From positions 1-64,000 of the forward strand of contig JBCDFY010000003.1 of NCBI GenBank assembly GCA_039176995.1: a stretch of DNA of 64,000 bases, written 5' to 3'. Positions 52,731 through 62,100 of the stretch are shown here, piece after piece (the stretch's first letter is position 1; the number at the start of each line of letters is the position of its first letter). The position numbers were made by a program, and so were the translations under genes. A model generated the notes under the pieces. It searched no databases. It was not told the DNA's origin and worked only from the letters and a program-made list of their open reading frames with translations. Source of the DNA: JAAUTG01 sp039176995. Its GTDB lineage: Bacteria; Bacteroidota; Bacteroidia; Chitinophagales; Saprospiraceae.

Positions 52731-53315
52731 TCAAATCTTCAGGAAATTCTCTAAAATCCTTGCCCCTACGCCGCCCGATTTCTCTGGATGAAATTGTGTA
52801 GCATAGAAATTATCTTTCTGTAAACCTGCACTGAATGGAAGGACATAATCAGTCGTTGCTGTGGTATATTTTCCTAATTCTACATAATAACTGTGGACGT
52901 AATAGACATACTCCTTTTCTAAAGAAGAATCAAAAACGCCATTTTTTAAGTCACGGATCTGATTCCAACCAATGTGCGGCACTTTTTCTCGCTGTTCAGG
53001 TCGAAACAAACGTACTTTTTGAGGAATAATGCCCAGACAATTGGTATCGTTTTCTTCTGAATGTTCGCAGAGCAACTGCTGCCCAATACAAATTGCCAGA
53101 ACGGGTTGTGTCAAACTCTTGATGACATTATCCAAGCCATGTTTACGCAAGTACGCCATTGCAGAATTGGCTTCTCCAACGCCTGGAAAAATCACTTTCT
53201 CCGCTGTCCGAATTTCCTGATGATCAGCAGTCAGTTTTGCATCGACGCCTAGACGCTCCAAAGCAAAAAGTACCGAGCGAACATTTCCAGCATTGTAATT
53301 GATAACCGCAATCAA
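52731..53315 (-). CDS. hisH: Imidazole glycerol phosphate synthase, glutaminase subunit (HisH)
   Basis: This 194-residue class I glutamine amidotransferase supplies ammonia to HisF in histidine synthesis. The catalytic cysteine lies in LAICIGQQLL (residue 76 from this start), with the histidine and glutamate in ATQFHPEKSGG near 178. VPHIGWNQI and YYVHSYYVE are HisH-specific stretches. I prefer the TTG at 53315, giving the usual beginning MIAVINYNAGNVRSV and a normal length. An ATG-initiated frame reaches 53369, but its extra 18 residues are not family-like. No other histidine genes are adjacent, which is unusual. The 172-base gap upstream (53370-53541) holds a -7-like TATTTTTG at 53448-53455 for the ABC gene. 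Confidence 0.87.
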   Translation of the reverse strand: MIAVINYNAGNVRSVLFALERLGVDAKLTADHQEIRTAEKVIFPGVGEANSAMAYLRKHGLDNVIKSLTQPVLAICIGQQLLCEHSEENDTNCLGIIPQKVRLFRPEQREKVPHIGWNQIRDLKNGVFDSSLEKEYVYYVHSYYVELGKYTTATTDYVLPFSAGLQKDNFYATQFHPEKSGGVGARILENFLKI

Positions 53316-53541
53316 AGTTTTGAGTTTTATAGTTGATAGAAGAACGCACGCAAAGACGTGAAGGCGCAAAGAAAATTTTACAACACGCTTCTTTTTATGA
53401 AAGTTGCCACGACCGAAGAAGAGTTATCAACAAACAAATAATTATGCTATTTTTGGCGTAAGTAGAATGTAAACACAAAAGCATTCTCAGCAAGCCGCTC
53501 TCAGATCAACAGTTCAGCCAATAAACAAATCAACAACACAA

Positions 53542-54342
53542 ATGCCTTTCCAAGATACGGACTTAAAAAACATCATCGAACTCCAAAATATTAGCCAAAG
53601 CTACGATGGTGGTGCAAATTATGTCATTAAAGATCTAACTTTTTTGGTAGAAGACAAACCTGCTCAAGGACAATTTGTGGTACTGATGGGAATGTCAGGT
53701 TGTGGAAAATCGACGGTTCTGCGCTATATCGCTGGTTTACAGCAGCCTACGACGGGAACAGTTATGGTGAACGGCAAACCGATTGATAGTTCGCAGCGCG
53801 TGAGTATGGTTTTTCAAAGATATTCTTCCTTGCCTTGGATTACCGTTTTGGACAATGTAGCTTTGGCATTGAAATACAAAGGAATTTCAAAGAAAGAGCG
53901 CGAGGAAAAAGCACGTGAGATGATTGAATTGGTAGGGCTGGCAGGACATGAAGACAAATTTGCGCAATATCCGACACTCTCTGGTGGTCAGTTGCAGCGC
54001 ATTGCCATTGCTAGAAGTATGATTGCCAATCCTGATATCTTGTTGATGGACGAACCTTTCGGAGCATTAGACGTGAATACGCGTTTGCAAATGCAGGATT
54101 TATTACTTAATTTATGGCACAAATTTCATCCAACCATCGTATTTGTAACACATGATATTTCAGAAGCGATTTACTTGGGCGACGATGTTTACATCATGAA
54201 ATCGCCGCCATCTAAAGTTGTAGAACACTTGCACGTTGATTTGCCTTTTGAGAGAAATAGAGATACGAAGCGTGCACCGCGCTTTATGGAATTAGTGCAC
54301 GAACTAGAAGATAAAATGGTACGGGTAGCAGCAATGGGGTAA
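53542..54342 (+). CDS. ABC transporter ATPase of the nitrate/sulfonate/taurine type
   Basis: This 266-residue cytosolic ATPase has all nucleotide-binding motifs: Walker A GMSGCGKST (about 49-57), Q-loop MVFQRYSSLPWITV (about 92), signature LSGGQLQR (about 147), Walker B ILLMDEPFGALD (about 168) and H-loop VFVTHD (about 198). The Q-loop/LPW sequence is typical of the SsuB/TauB/NrtD group importing sulfonates, taurine or nitrate. No permease or binding protein gene is beside it, so it is an orphan here. It is not of the MacB/LolD type, making it an unlikely partner for the permease array. Confidence 0.87.
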   Translation: MPFQDTDLKNIIELQNISQSYDGGANYVIKDLTFLVEDKPAQGQFVVLMGMSGCGKSTVLRYIAGLQQPTTGTVMVNGKPIDSSQRVSMVFQRYSSLPWITVLDNVALALKYKGISKKEREEKAREMIELVGLAGHEDKFAQYPTLSGGQLQRIAIARSMIANPDILLMDEPFGALDVNTRLQMQDLLLNLWHKFHPTIVFVTHDISEAIYLGDDVYIMKSPPSKVVEHLHVDLPFERNRDTKRAPRFMELVHELEDKMVRVAAMG

Positions 54343-54391
54343 AAGAGTGCTTGTGGTTTATATTAGGAAAGGTTTTTCAAGTATTTGATTT

Positions 54392-54790
54392 TTAAGAAGT
54401 TACAAGCCGAGGAGTTTTGCGTCTGTTTATCATTTTCCAGTTCAAAAAATGAGCGAAAGCGATACAACTACCACCAAGCATCATTAAGACAGGTTCAAGT
54501 GCTTCGAATAGAACATGACCAGAAAAGACAAGACCAAATCCAATAGCAACGACGATAATCGCATCTAATTTAATGCGATATTTGAAATAGCTTTGTCCAA
54601 GTGACCAAGAAGCGACAATCAAACTAAATAAAATGATTCCGTATTCTATAAATTCATTTTCTAGCCAAGCTAATCCGCTTAGTGCACTAATGGAAAGTAG
54701 CAGCGGTAAACTGATACAATGAATTGCACAAAGTAGAGAAGCAAAAAATCCTAAAAAATCTAAGTGACTACCGAAAAATTTATCCCGCAT
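54392..54790 (-). CDS. MerC-domain membrane protein
   Basis: This 132-residue inner-membrane protein has four hydrophobic segments. The start HLDFLGFFASLLCAIHCISLPLLLS contains the CxxxxC pair characteristic of MerC mercury transporters (here C-A-I-H-C). I chose the ATG at 54790; an open extension to 54859 would cross the regulatory region. Bacteroidota MerC-domain proteins are often next to Fur-family regulators, as here (divergent neighbour at 54939), and may handle zinc or another metal rather than mercury. No other mer genes are present. Confidence 0.84.
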   Translation of the reverse strand: MRDKFFGSHLDFLGFFASLLCAIHCISLPLLLSISALSGLAWLENEFIEYGIILFSLIVASWSLGQSYFKYRIKLDAIIVVAIGFGLVFSGHVLFEALEPVLMMLGGSCIAFAHFLNWKMINRRKTPRLVTS

Positions 54791-54872
54791 AATTTTTAAG
54801 CTTGAAATGAGTTGAAAGTTGTTCAAAATAATTAATGCGCTCTTAATACCTGAACGCATTTTTTTGAGAGCG

Positions 54873-54905
54873 CAAAAGTAACATTCGTTAATGCAATATT
54901 GTTAC
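54873..54905. promoter_or_regulatory. Candidate Zur/Fur operator between merC-like and fur-like genes
   Basis: On the minus strand, TACTTTTG (54880-54873) is a perfect -7 box for the MerC gene. Overlapping it, GTAACA (54878-54883) and TGTTAC (54900-54905) form an inverted repeat 28 bases long overall. A Fur-family protein is encoded 33 bases to the right, so regulation of both genes from this site is plausible but unproven. Confidence 0.45.
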
Positions 54906-54938
54906 ATGATGAAATAGATTTTTATAAATGGAGTTTTT

Positions 54939-55358
54939 ATGAAAGAGCAAAAAATAATTAAACTACTGAAAGACAATGGTTTGAGGAAAACAGAGGTGAG
55001 AATCAAGGTCTTAAATGCGTTTTTAGAATCCGATCAAGCCTATGGACAAGGTGCGTTAGAAGCCCAGTTTGAGAACTTGGATCGTATCACTCTTTATCGA
55101 ACTTTGCGCACCTTTGAACAAAAAGGCATCATCCACCAGGCCATAGATGGTAGCGGTAAAACAAAGTATGCGATCTGTACAGATAGTTGTACTGAACACC
55201 AACACTACGATCATCATGCTCACTTCCATTGTAAGGCTTGTGATAAGACGATCTGTTTGGAAGAGATAGAGGTTCCTAAAATAGAAACACCCTCGAAGTA
55301 CAAGGTTGAACAATCGCATTTAGTACTCAGAGGGTTATGTGAAGATTGTCAGGAGTAG
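54939..55358 (+). CDS. Fur-family transcriptional regulator (Zur-like)
   Basis: This 139-residue metalloregulator has an N-terminal winged helix (LLKDNGLRKTEVRIKVLNAFLES; LDRITLYRTLRTFEQKGIIHQ). A histidine-rich hinge EHQHYDHHAHFHCKAC follows (about 87-102), and two CxxC pairs (CKAC and CEDC near the C-terminus) form the structural zinc site. The sequence is closer to Zur/PerR-type than to a classical iron Fur, so zinc is the likelier signal. It is divergent from the MerC gene, with a palindrome between them. The YndJ gene ends 7 bases after it on the other strand. Confidence 0.87.
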   Translation: MKEQKIIKLLKDNGLRKTEVRIKVLNAFLESDQAYGQGALEAQFENLDRITLYRTLRTFEQKGIIHQAIDGSGKTKYAICTDSCTEHQHYDHHAHFHCKACDKTICLEEIEVPKIETPSKYKVEQSHLVLRGLCEDCQE

Positions 55359-55364
55359 TGTTAA

Positions 55365-56252
55365 CTATTTGTCTGTACTGTGGTTTATGTTCATTTTCGC
55401 ATACCACCAAGCAATCAAAGCGGGTGCAGCAAATCCAATTGCATTCAGCGTGCCATGCAAGGCATACATACTAGGAATAGAAAGTGAAGGTATTGGGAAG
55501 TAATATCGCCAACCATACAGTAAAGCCAAAACCATACCGCTGATGAGTGCCAAACCAGCCAGCAACCACAGCCAAGCATGAGCCCGAAATTGCATTTTCT
55601 TAGTCAACAATAAGTGCAGTAAACCTACCCAAATACCTGCTGCGACCATAATTGTCACAGCCATGACTTCTAGCAAAGGCGGTCCATTTAAATGAGAACT
55701 GCTAATACCAATCGCAACCATCGGCACACCAACCAGCACACCATAAATAGCTGATTTGCGTTCTGTCCAACCTGCAATTAGCATTAAGCAAAAACCTGCG
55801 TAGTGAAAGTGAGCTGCGGTGAGTAGCACAATGGTAGAATCAAATCCAAATGCTTCAAATCCTAAGCGATCTGCAAATGCCCAAGCTGCACCTACACTTA
55901 GAAACAGAGCAGCTAATAGATGAGACAAATTATCTCTTCGTGCTTGCCACGTTTTCCAACTCAGCCAGAGCGCGAAGAAGAGCCAAGGAATGCTTAAAAC
56001 CGCTGCTAAGATGGAAGGCGATAGGCAAAAACTTATTGCTAAAATACCTGCCAAAAGTAAGGCAGTCCAACGCACATTCAATTCAAATCGCATGATTTCT
56101 AAAGCCAACGGCATTAACCAAAGTGGTGCAGCTAAGATCAAGATTTTTACGTAATTTAATTCTTTAGGTTGGAATGGAAAGAAGCGAAAAATAGCCATCA
56201 GCCAAACTAGCAAACCAAGCAAAAAGACTTTATTCTTCAAAAGCATATTCAT
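55365..56252 (-). CDS. YndJ-like polytopic membrane protein
   Basis: This 295-residue membrane protein has about nine to ten hydrophobic segments. It resembles the YndJ family: LTAAHFHYAGFCLMLIAGW (about 145-163) and the closing SMYALHGTLNAIGFAAPALIAWW (about 265-287), with conserved histidines in membrane segments that could coordinate heme or a metal. Function is not established. It overlaps the upstream DUF1990 gene by 23 bases, a pairing that recurs in other genomes, so the two proteins probably work together. Confidence 0.75.
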   Translation of the reverse strand: MNMLLKNKVFLLGLLVWLMAIFRFFPFQPKELNYVKILILAAPLWLMPLALEIMRFELNVRWTALLLAGILAISFCLSPSILAAVLSIPWLFFALWLSWKTWQARRDNLSHLLAALFLSVGAAWAFADRLGFEAFGFDSTIVLLTAAHFHYAGFCLMLIAGWTERKSAIYGVLVGVPMVAIGISSSHLNGPPLLEVMAVTIMVAAGIWVGLLHLLLTKKMQFRAHAWLWLLAGLALISGMVLALLYGWRYYFPIPSLSIPSMYALHGTLNAIGFAAPALIAWWYAKMNINHSTDK

Positions 56253-56829
56253 TTGATTTTGAGTGAGTTGATAAGCGTTTCATCGTCTCAAAGGATTGCT
56301 TGACAAATCGTCTTTGGAAAAATCTAGCCAAAGGTTTTGCTAGCTTTACATACCAATAATTGGGGCGAGAGAAAGCCTTGATACAATAGTAGATTTTGCC
56401 TGCTTCGTTGCGCTCTATCCAAAAACATTCTTCTCCAATTTCGACGTGTTTAGTAAGGGTTCCGTAAGCAAAGCCAAAGCGATTTGCTTCGTCAAGAGCA
56501 TATACAATGCGCGCTCCATTGAACCACCAAAGCCCAAACAAATGGAAGGCAACAACAACGACTTTTCCCTCTTCAAAAGGAGTAGTATTTGGATAAATAT
56601 CTGTCCAAGGTTTTGGAAATTGCTGCCAGTTTTGAAGTGCAGTTTTAGCATTTTGCCATACGGCTTCTCCTTTTCCTAAGTACACTTTATTGTGATCGTG
56701 ATTGAAATTTGGCGGGAAATCAGAAGCACTTACGCCTACGTCTTTATAAGAATAAGGAAGCGAAGCAATGCGCCCTTGAAATGCTGCAAGTTCTTTTTTA
56801 TTTGGATATTGTATGCGAATCATAGTCAT
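56230..56829 (-). CDS. DUF1990-family protein
   Basis: This 199-residue soluble protein matches DUF1990 (a START/Bet v I-like fold): SYKDVGVSASDFPPNFNHDHNKVYLGKGEAVW near the start, VVVAFHLFGLWWFNGARIVY near 90, FGFAYGTLTKHVEIGEECFWIER near 120, and FSRPNYWYVKLAKPLARFFQRRF near 155. It may bind a lipid or other hydrophobic ligand. It overlaps YndJ at its 3' end, forming an operon. A second in-frame ATG lies two codons in. Confidence 0.82.
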   Translation of the reverse strand: MTMIRIQYPNKKELAAFQGRIASLPYSYKDVGVSASDFPPNFNHDHNKVYLGKGEAVWQNAKTALQNWQQFPKPWTDIYPNTTPFEEGKVVVVAFHLFGLWWFNGARIVYALDEANRFGFAYGTLTKHVEIGEECFWIERNEAGKIYYCIKAFSRPNYWYVKLAKPLARFFQRRFVKQSFETMKRLSTHSKSNEYAFEE

Positions 56830-56891
56830 TAATGTTTGTCATACCAATGTAACAAACACTAACTTTCAAAAGTTTCAATAATTATTGAAAA

Positions 56892-57731
56892 TTAATGATT
56901 CTTGATTCCAATCATATTGACTAATGTCCCAATTCCTTCAGTACTGATGCGTACTTCATCTTTGATTCGTAAAGTAAAATTGTCATCAGGAATGATGCCC
57001 GTGCCCGTCATTAAAAAACAACCACTTGGGAAATCACATTCGCGAAACAGATACTCGACTAAGTCTTCCAACTTACGCTTCATTCGATTTAGTCGAATAC
57101 TCTCCTCAAAAACACTTTTGCCTCTTCTCAAAATCTCTAAAGTAATTGTAGTGGTTAGTGAAATTGGCTTCTCCAAGACTAAAATACAAGGTCCAAGTGC
57201 CGCACAACGCTCATAAGTTTTTGCTTGCGGCAGATAAAGCGGATTTTCTCCTTCAATATCCCTCGAACTCACATCATTCCCAATCGTATAGCCTTCGATA
57301 GTACCTTCCGAACTAATGAAAAGTGTCAACTCCGGTTCGGGCACATTCCATTTGGAGTCTCTACGAATATAAACTTCCTCTTGCGTTCCTACAACTCGAT
57401 TTGGTGTGGCTTTGAAAAATAATTCAGGACGATCTGCCTCGTAAACCTTATCATAAAAAGTTGCGCCCCCCGCTTCTTTCGACTCTTCCATGCGAGCTAC
57501 TTTGCTTCGCTGATAAGTTACACCCGATGCCCACACCTCTTGTTGTCCGATAGGTGCATCAAAAGCTAAATTCTTATCAAAAGAAATAATTTCCCAGTCT
57601 TTTATTTCCTCTGAAAGCAACTGAAAAAGCCCTTTTCTATTGATAAATTCATCCCAGTTAGCAACTTCTTTTTGGAAGACTTTATCCCAGTGTTCCACAA
57701 AAGCAGTATCATTTTTTTTGTAAATTTTCAT
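56892..57731 (-). CDS. Fumarylacetoacetate hydrolase-family protein
   Basis: This 279-residue enzyme is read from the ATG at 57731 (MKIYKKNDTAFVEHW). The FAH C-terminal domain spans about 75-275, with metal ligands in NVPEPELTLFI and YTIGNDVSSRDIEGENPLYLPQAKTYE, and later TGTGIIPDDNFTLRIKDEVRI. The N-terminal half includes GQQEVWASGVTYQRSK. This pattern is closest to the sugar-acid dehydratase/2-keto-acid hydrolase branch (2-dehydro-3-deoxy-D-arabinonate dehydratase type) rather than true fumarylacetoacetase. It is just downstream of the acyl-CoA dehydrogenase gene on the same strand, probably in one catabolic unit. Confidence 0.82.
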   Translation of the reverse strand: MKIYKKNDTAFVEHWDKVFQKEVANWDEFINRKGLFQLLSEEIKDWEIISFDKNLAFDAPIGQQEVWASGVTYQRSKVARMEESKEAGGATFYDKVYEADRPELFFKATPNRVVGTQEEVYIRRDSKWNVPEPELTLFISSEGTIEGYTIGNDVSSRDIEGENPLYLPQAKTYERCAALGPCILVLEKPISLTTTITLEILRRGKSVFEESIRLNRMKRKLEDLVEYLFRECDFPSGCFLMTGTGIIPDDNFTLRIKDEVRISTEGIGTLVNMIGIKNH

Positions 57732-57770
57732 GCACAAAAAATATAGAATTGGATATGAATTGATAATTTT

Positions 57771-57798
57771 CCACTTTCCACTTTCCACTTTCCACTTT
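57771..57798. repeat. Four 7-base tandem repeats
   Basis: CCACTTT is repeated four times without error (57771-57798), ending inside the acyl-CoA dehydrogenase stop codon. A slippage-prone short repeat; no function is evident. Confidence 0.8.
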
Positions 57799-58966
57799 AT
57801 TTATACTTTCTCAATTCCCACTTCGCCACCTGTCGACGATGCACTTCATCTGGTCCATCTGCCAAGCGTAGAACTCTTGCATTGGCATACATTCCAGCCA
57901 AAGGCGTATCATTACTCAAACCCATGCCACCAAAAACCTGCATGGCTTGGTCGATAACTCGACAAGCAACATTCGGTGCAGCAACTTTAATTTGTGAGAC
58001 TTCACTCATCGCGGCTTTCACGCCTTTTTCATCTATAATTTTTGCAGTTTGTAACACTAACAAACGTACCATATTAATGTCAATACGCGCATTGGCGATG
58101 ATGTCCACATTGCCACCTAGACGAACTAAAGGTTGCCCAAACGCTACACGCTGCATTCCCCTTTCAATCATCAATTTCAAAGCGCGTTCTGCTGCACCAA
58201 TCAAACGCATACAGTGATGAATACGCCCTGGTCCAAGTCTTCCTTGCGCGATTTCAAAACCTTTTCCCAAGCCAGCAATTACTGCACTTTTGGGCAACAC
58301 AACATTTTCAAAAGATACTTCCCCGTGTCCATAAGGCGCATCATAAGTTCCAAGAACCGAGAGCATTCTTTCTACTTTTACACCTGGTGTATCCAAGGGA
58401 ACTAATACCATTGAATGCTGCCGATGTCGCTCTGCTTTGGCATCTGAACGTCCCATAAAAATCAACACTTTACAATTGGGATGACCAATGCCCGAACTCC
58501 ACCATTTTCTACCATTCAGTACAACTTCATCGCCGCGTTCTTCGATGGTTGCTTCCATATTCGTCGCATCGCTGGAAGCCACTTGCGGTTCAGTCATACA
58601 GAAAGCAGAGCGAATTGCTCCTTTCATCAAAGGTTTTAGCCATTGCTCCTTTTGTGCTTCTGAACCGTATTTCCAAAGCACTTCCATGTTGCCCGTATCG
58701 GGCGCATTGCAATTGAAAATTTCGGGCGCAAGCAAGGAGTGTCCCGTCGCTTCTGCAATGTGTGCGTATTCCTCATTACTCAAACCACCCAATTCTGGCA
58801 GAAACAAATTCCACAAACCACTCGCTTTGGCTTGCCGCTTCAGCTCTTCTAATTCAGGATGCACCGACCATTCCTTCCAATTAGGATTCGGTACTTCTTT
58901 GAGTAATAGTTTTTCTTCTAATGGAATTATTTTTTCTTGAACGAAGTTTTGGACTTGTCGTAGCAT
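57797..58966 (-). CDS. Acyl-CoA dehydrogenase family protein (ACAD10/11-like)
   Basis: This 389-residue flavoenzyme is read from the ATG at 58966 (MLRQVQNFVQEKIIPLEEKL). An open extension to 59089 only translates the 10-base tandem repeats (NNIEQHRTTS and so on) and is rejected. The FAD/substrate region is clear: AFCMTEPQVASSDATNMEATI (about 140-160), NGRKWWSSGIGHPNCKVLIFMG (about 172), and the C-terminal domain with GPGRIHHCMRLIGAAERAL, QVFGGMGLSNDTPLAGMYANARVLRLADGPDEVH. The sequence is like the ACAD10/11 branch. In mammals that branch is linked to an aminoglycoside-phosphotransferase-like kinase and handles 4-hydroxyacyl-CoAs. A protein with such a kinase domain is encoded divergently next door. 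Confidence 0.88.
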   Translation of the reverse strand: MLRQVQNFVQEKIIPLEEKLLLKEVPNPNWKEWSVHPELEELKRQAKASGLWNLFLPELGGLSNEEYAHIAEATGHSLLAPEIFNCNAPDTGNMEVLWKYGSEAQKEQWLKPLMKGAIRSAFCMTEPQVASSDATNMEATIEERGDEVVLNGRKWWSSGIGHPNCKVLIFMGRSDAKAERHRQHSMVLVPLDTPGVKVERMLSVLGTYDAPYGHGEVSFENVVLPKSAVIAGLGKGFEIAQGRLGPGRIHHCMRLIGAAERALKLMIERGMQRVAFGQPLVRLGGNVDIIANARIDINMVRLLVLQTAKIIDEKGVKAAMSEVSQIKVAAPNVACRVIDQAMQVFGGMGLSNDTPLAGMYANARVLRLADGPDEVHRRQVAKWELRKYK

Positions 58967-58975
58967 GGTTTGAAA

Positions 58976-59035
58976 TTGTTCGATGTTGTTCGATGTTGTT
59001 CGATGTTGTTCGATGTTGTTCGATGTTGTTCGATG
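58976..59035. repeat. Six perfect 10-base tandem repeats in a divergent promoter region
   Basis: TTGTTCGATG is repeated six times without error, filling 60 of the 137 bases between the divergent acyl-CoA dehydrogenase (start 58966) and fusion gene (start 59104). The period is close to one helical turn, so changes in copy number by slippage would shift promoter spacing in one-turn steps. A role in expression variation is speculative. Confidence 0.9.
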
Positions 59036-59103
59036 GGATTTCAATTCTCCATTTTTCATTTTCAAATGAGAGAACCGTTCCTTTGCCAAAAATCAACACT
59101 AAA

Positions 59104-62100
59104 ATGATAAATCGTCCTTCCACAAAACAAATTGCAAGCTATCTTTCCGAGTATTATGACATACAAGCAAAAATGAAGCTCTTAGCTGGCGAAGTTGATT
59201 ACAATTATCATTTGCAAACGACTGATAATCAACAATATTTGCTGAAAATCAGTCGCCCTAATACATCTCTACAAAGTATTGACTTTCAAGCAAAAATACT
59301 ACAATATTTGGAGGAGCAAACTTTAGATTTTGAGATTCCAAAAGTGGTATTGACTAAAGAGGGAAATGCTTGGATAGAAACAGAGGAAGGACAATATTTG
59401 CGTTTGCAAACTTGGGTGGAAGGCAAGATGGTGGATGATTGGAAGCGACGCTCACCCGAATTGTTACAGAGTTGGGGGAAAGCGGCGGCACAACTCAATC
59501 GTGCACTGCAAAATTTCGACCATCCTGAAGCGCATCGTTTTTACAAATGGAATCCAAGTGAGACGCTCTATTCCAAGAAATATACAACTCATTTCATTTC
59601 TAAAAAGCAGCAAGAAATTGCTAGATATTTTTGGGAATTATTTGAAAAGCAAGCACAACCTAAACTAGAAAATTTGCGCAAAGGTGTGAACTACAATGAT
59701 GCACATGAGCTAAATTTTTTGAGCCAAAATGGTAAGCAAATCTCGGGAGTCATTGATTTTGGCGATGCACTTTATACACAAATCATCAATGAATTAGCGA
59801 TTGCTTGTGCGTATGCTTGTATGAATGCAAATGATCCAATCGAAGCGGCAAGGCAGGTCATCAAAGGCTTTCACGAGGTATTACCTTTACAAAAAGAAGA
59901 AATCGAAGTACTGTTTCTAATGATTGCCGCGCGCCTAATGATTACTGTCGCCAACGCTGCTTGGAACAAACACCAAGAACCTGATAACGAGTACCTTTTA
60001 ATAAGTGAGAAACCTGCCTGGGATTTGCTTGAAAAACTCTATTCCGTTTCACCCAGTTATGCGCATTATTGCTTTCGCGCAGCTTGCGATTGGGAGGCTT
60101 GTCCAAAGTACGTTGCTTTTCAGCGTTGGCTGGAGAATGCAGAAAATTCACTGCATTCTGTAATTGATTTGAAAGGAAAAACGAGTGCATATTTAGATTT
60201 GAGTGTCGGCAGTTTAGACTTAGGCAACAATTCCAATTTCGATACGATTGCTGCTTTCAACAAAACAATTGAGCGATTATTGGCAGAAAAAGAAGTGGAA
60301 ATTGGCGTTGGCGGCTATGGTGAAGTTCGTCCATTTTACAGCACGGATGCTTATGAAATCGAAAGTAATGAAGGGGCGCAATGGCGAACGGTACATTTAG
60401 GCTTCGATGTTTGGGCAAAAGCAGGAACGCCTGTATTCGCGCCTTTAGATGGCATTGTTCACAGCTTTCAAGACAATGCGGCAGAAAGAGATTATGGACC
60501 AACCATTATATTGGAGCATCAAGTCAATGAAGAGCTTACTTTTTATACGCTTTATGGACATTTAAGCAAGGAATCTCTGGAAGGTTTATGCAAAGGGAAA
60601 GCTGTTCCGCGTAGCACAAAAATCGCGACCATTGGTTCACCTCCCGTGAATGGAAATTGGCCACCACATTTACACTTTCAGGTGATATTAGATATGCTTG
60701 GTAAGCAAGGAGACTTTCCAGGTGTTGCTTTTCCACACGAGCAGGAAATTTGGAAAAGTATTTGCCCTGATCCAACTACTTTTTTTAAGTATTTGCCTTC
60801 AAAATCAAGGAGTTATGAATTACCTGCTCAACAAATTTTTGAAACGCGCCAAAAGCATTTAGGCAAGAGCCTAAGCCTTTCTTACAAACACCCGTTGCAC
60901 ATCGTGCGAGGCTATAAACAATACCTCTACGATCAAAATGCACGTCGCTATTTGGACACTGCCAACAATGTTCCACATGTTGGTCATCAGCATCCACGAG
61001 TGGTGGATGCCGCTCAGCGACAGCTCGAAGTTTTGAATACCAATACGCGCTATTTGTATGGAACCATTGTTCAATATGCCGAAGAATTACTCGCTACTTT
61101 TCCGCCCGAATTATCGGTCGTTCATTTCGTCAATTCAGGTAGCGAAGCCAATGAACTAGCACTCCGAATGGCGAAAATATACAGCGGTCAAAAAGATATG
61201 CTAGCCGTAGAAGTCGGTTATCATGGCAACACCAATGCTTGCATTGATGTAAGCAGTTATAAATTTGATAGTAAAGGCGGACAAGGCGCACCCGAAACGA
61301 CGCACTTGCTTCCAATTCCAGATATTTTTAGAGGAAAACATCGCGATGTAGAAACGGCAGGTGAGCAATACGCTGCCTATGCGCAAAAGATTATTAATGA
61401 TCTTCAAAAACAAGGCAAAGGCATTGCAGGTGTCATTGTCGAGAGTATTTTGAGTTGTGGTGGACAAATCGTTTTGCCGCCCAATTATCTGAAAGAATTG
61501 TATAAAATCACTCGTGCAGCGGGTGGTGTTTGCATTGCCGATGAAGTACAAGTTGGTATGGGAAGGGTAGGGGAACACTTTTGGGGTTTTGAATTGCAAG
61601 GCGTAGTACCAGATATTGTTACGCTTGGTAAACCGATTGGCAATGGTCATCCTTTGGGTGCAGTCGTTTGTACAGAAGCCGTCGCCAATGCCTTCAATAA
61701 TGGAATGGAATACTTCAATACTTTTGGCGGCAATCCAGTTTCTTGTGCCGTTGGTCGAGAAGTGTTGAAAGTAGTGCAAGACGAAAATTTACAGCAGCAC
61801 GCACTAGAAGTTGGTAATTATTTGAAGGTATCTTTACAGCAATTACAAAAACAATTTCCCATCATTGGTGATGTGCGTGGGCATGGTTTGTTTTTGGGCA
61901 TGGAACTCATCAAAGATCAAGAAAAACTAACGCCTGCTGATACGGAAACCTCCTATCTTTCTAATCGAATGAAGGAATTGGGTATCTTGATGGGAACAGA
62001 TGGGCCGTTTCATAACGTGCTGAAAATCAAACCGGCAATGTGTTTTTCTAAGGAGAATGCAGATGTGTTGGTTGGGAGATTGGAGCAGGTTTTTGGGGAA

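Noticed and set aside
53316..53369. ATG-initiated extension of hisH
   Set aside because: The extra 18 residues do not resemble HisH, and a TTG start gives the usual length and catalytic cysteine position. The ATG cannot be fully excluded.
53542..54342. The lone ABC ATPase as partner of the permease array
   Set aside because: Its Q-loop and overall sequence are of the SsuB/TauB importer group, not MacB/LolD, and it lies about 25 kb from the tandem array.
58967..59089. N-terminal extension of the acyl-CoA dehydrogenase with a repeated NNIEQHRTTS pattern
   Set aside because: It arises from translating the 10-base tandem repeats; the enzyme family begins at the ATG at 58966.
58921..59103. N-terminal extension of the 1002-residue fusion
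   Set aside because: It also reads through the tandem repeats and overlaps the divergent gene; the ATG at 59104 starts the kinase domain.
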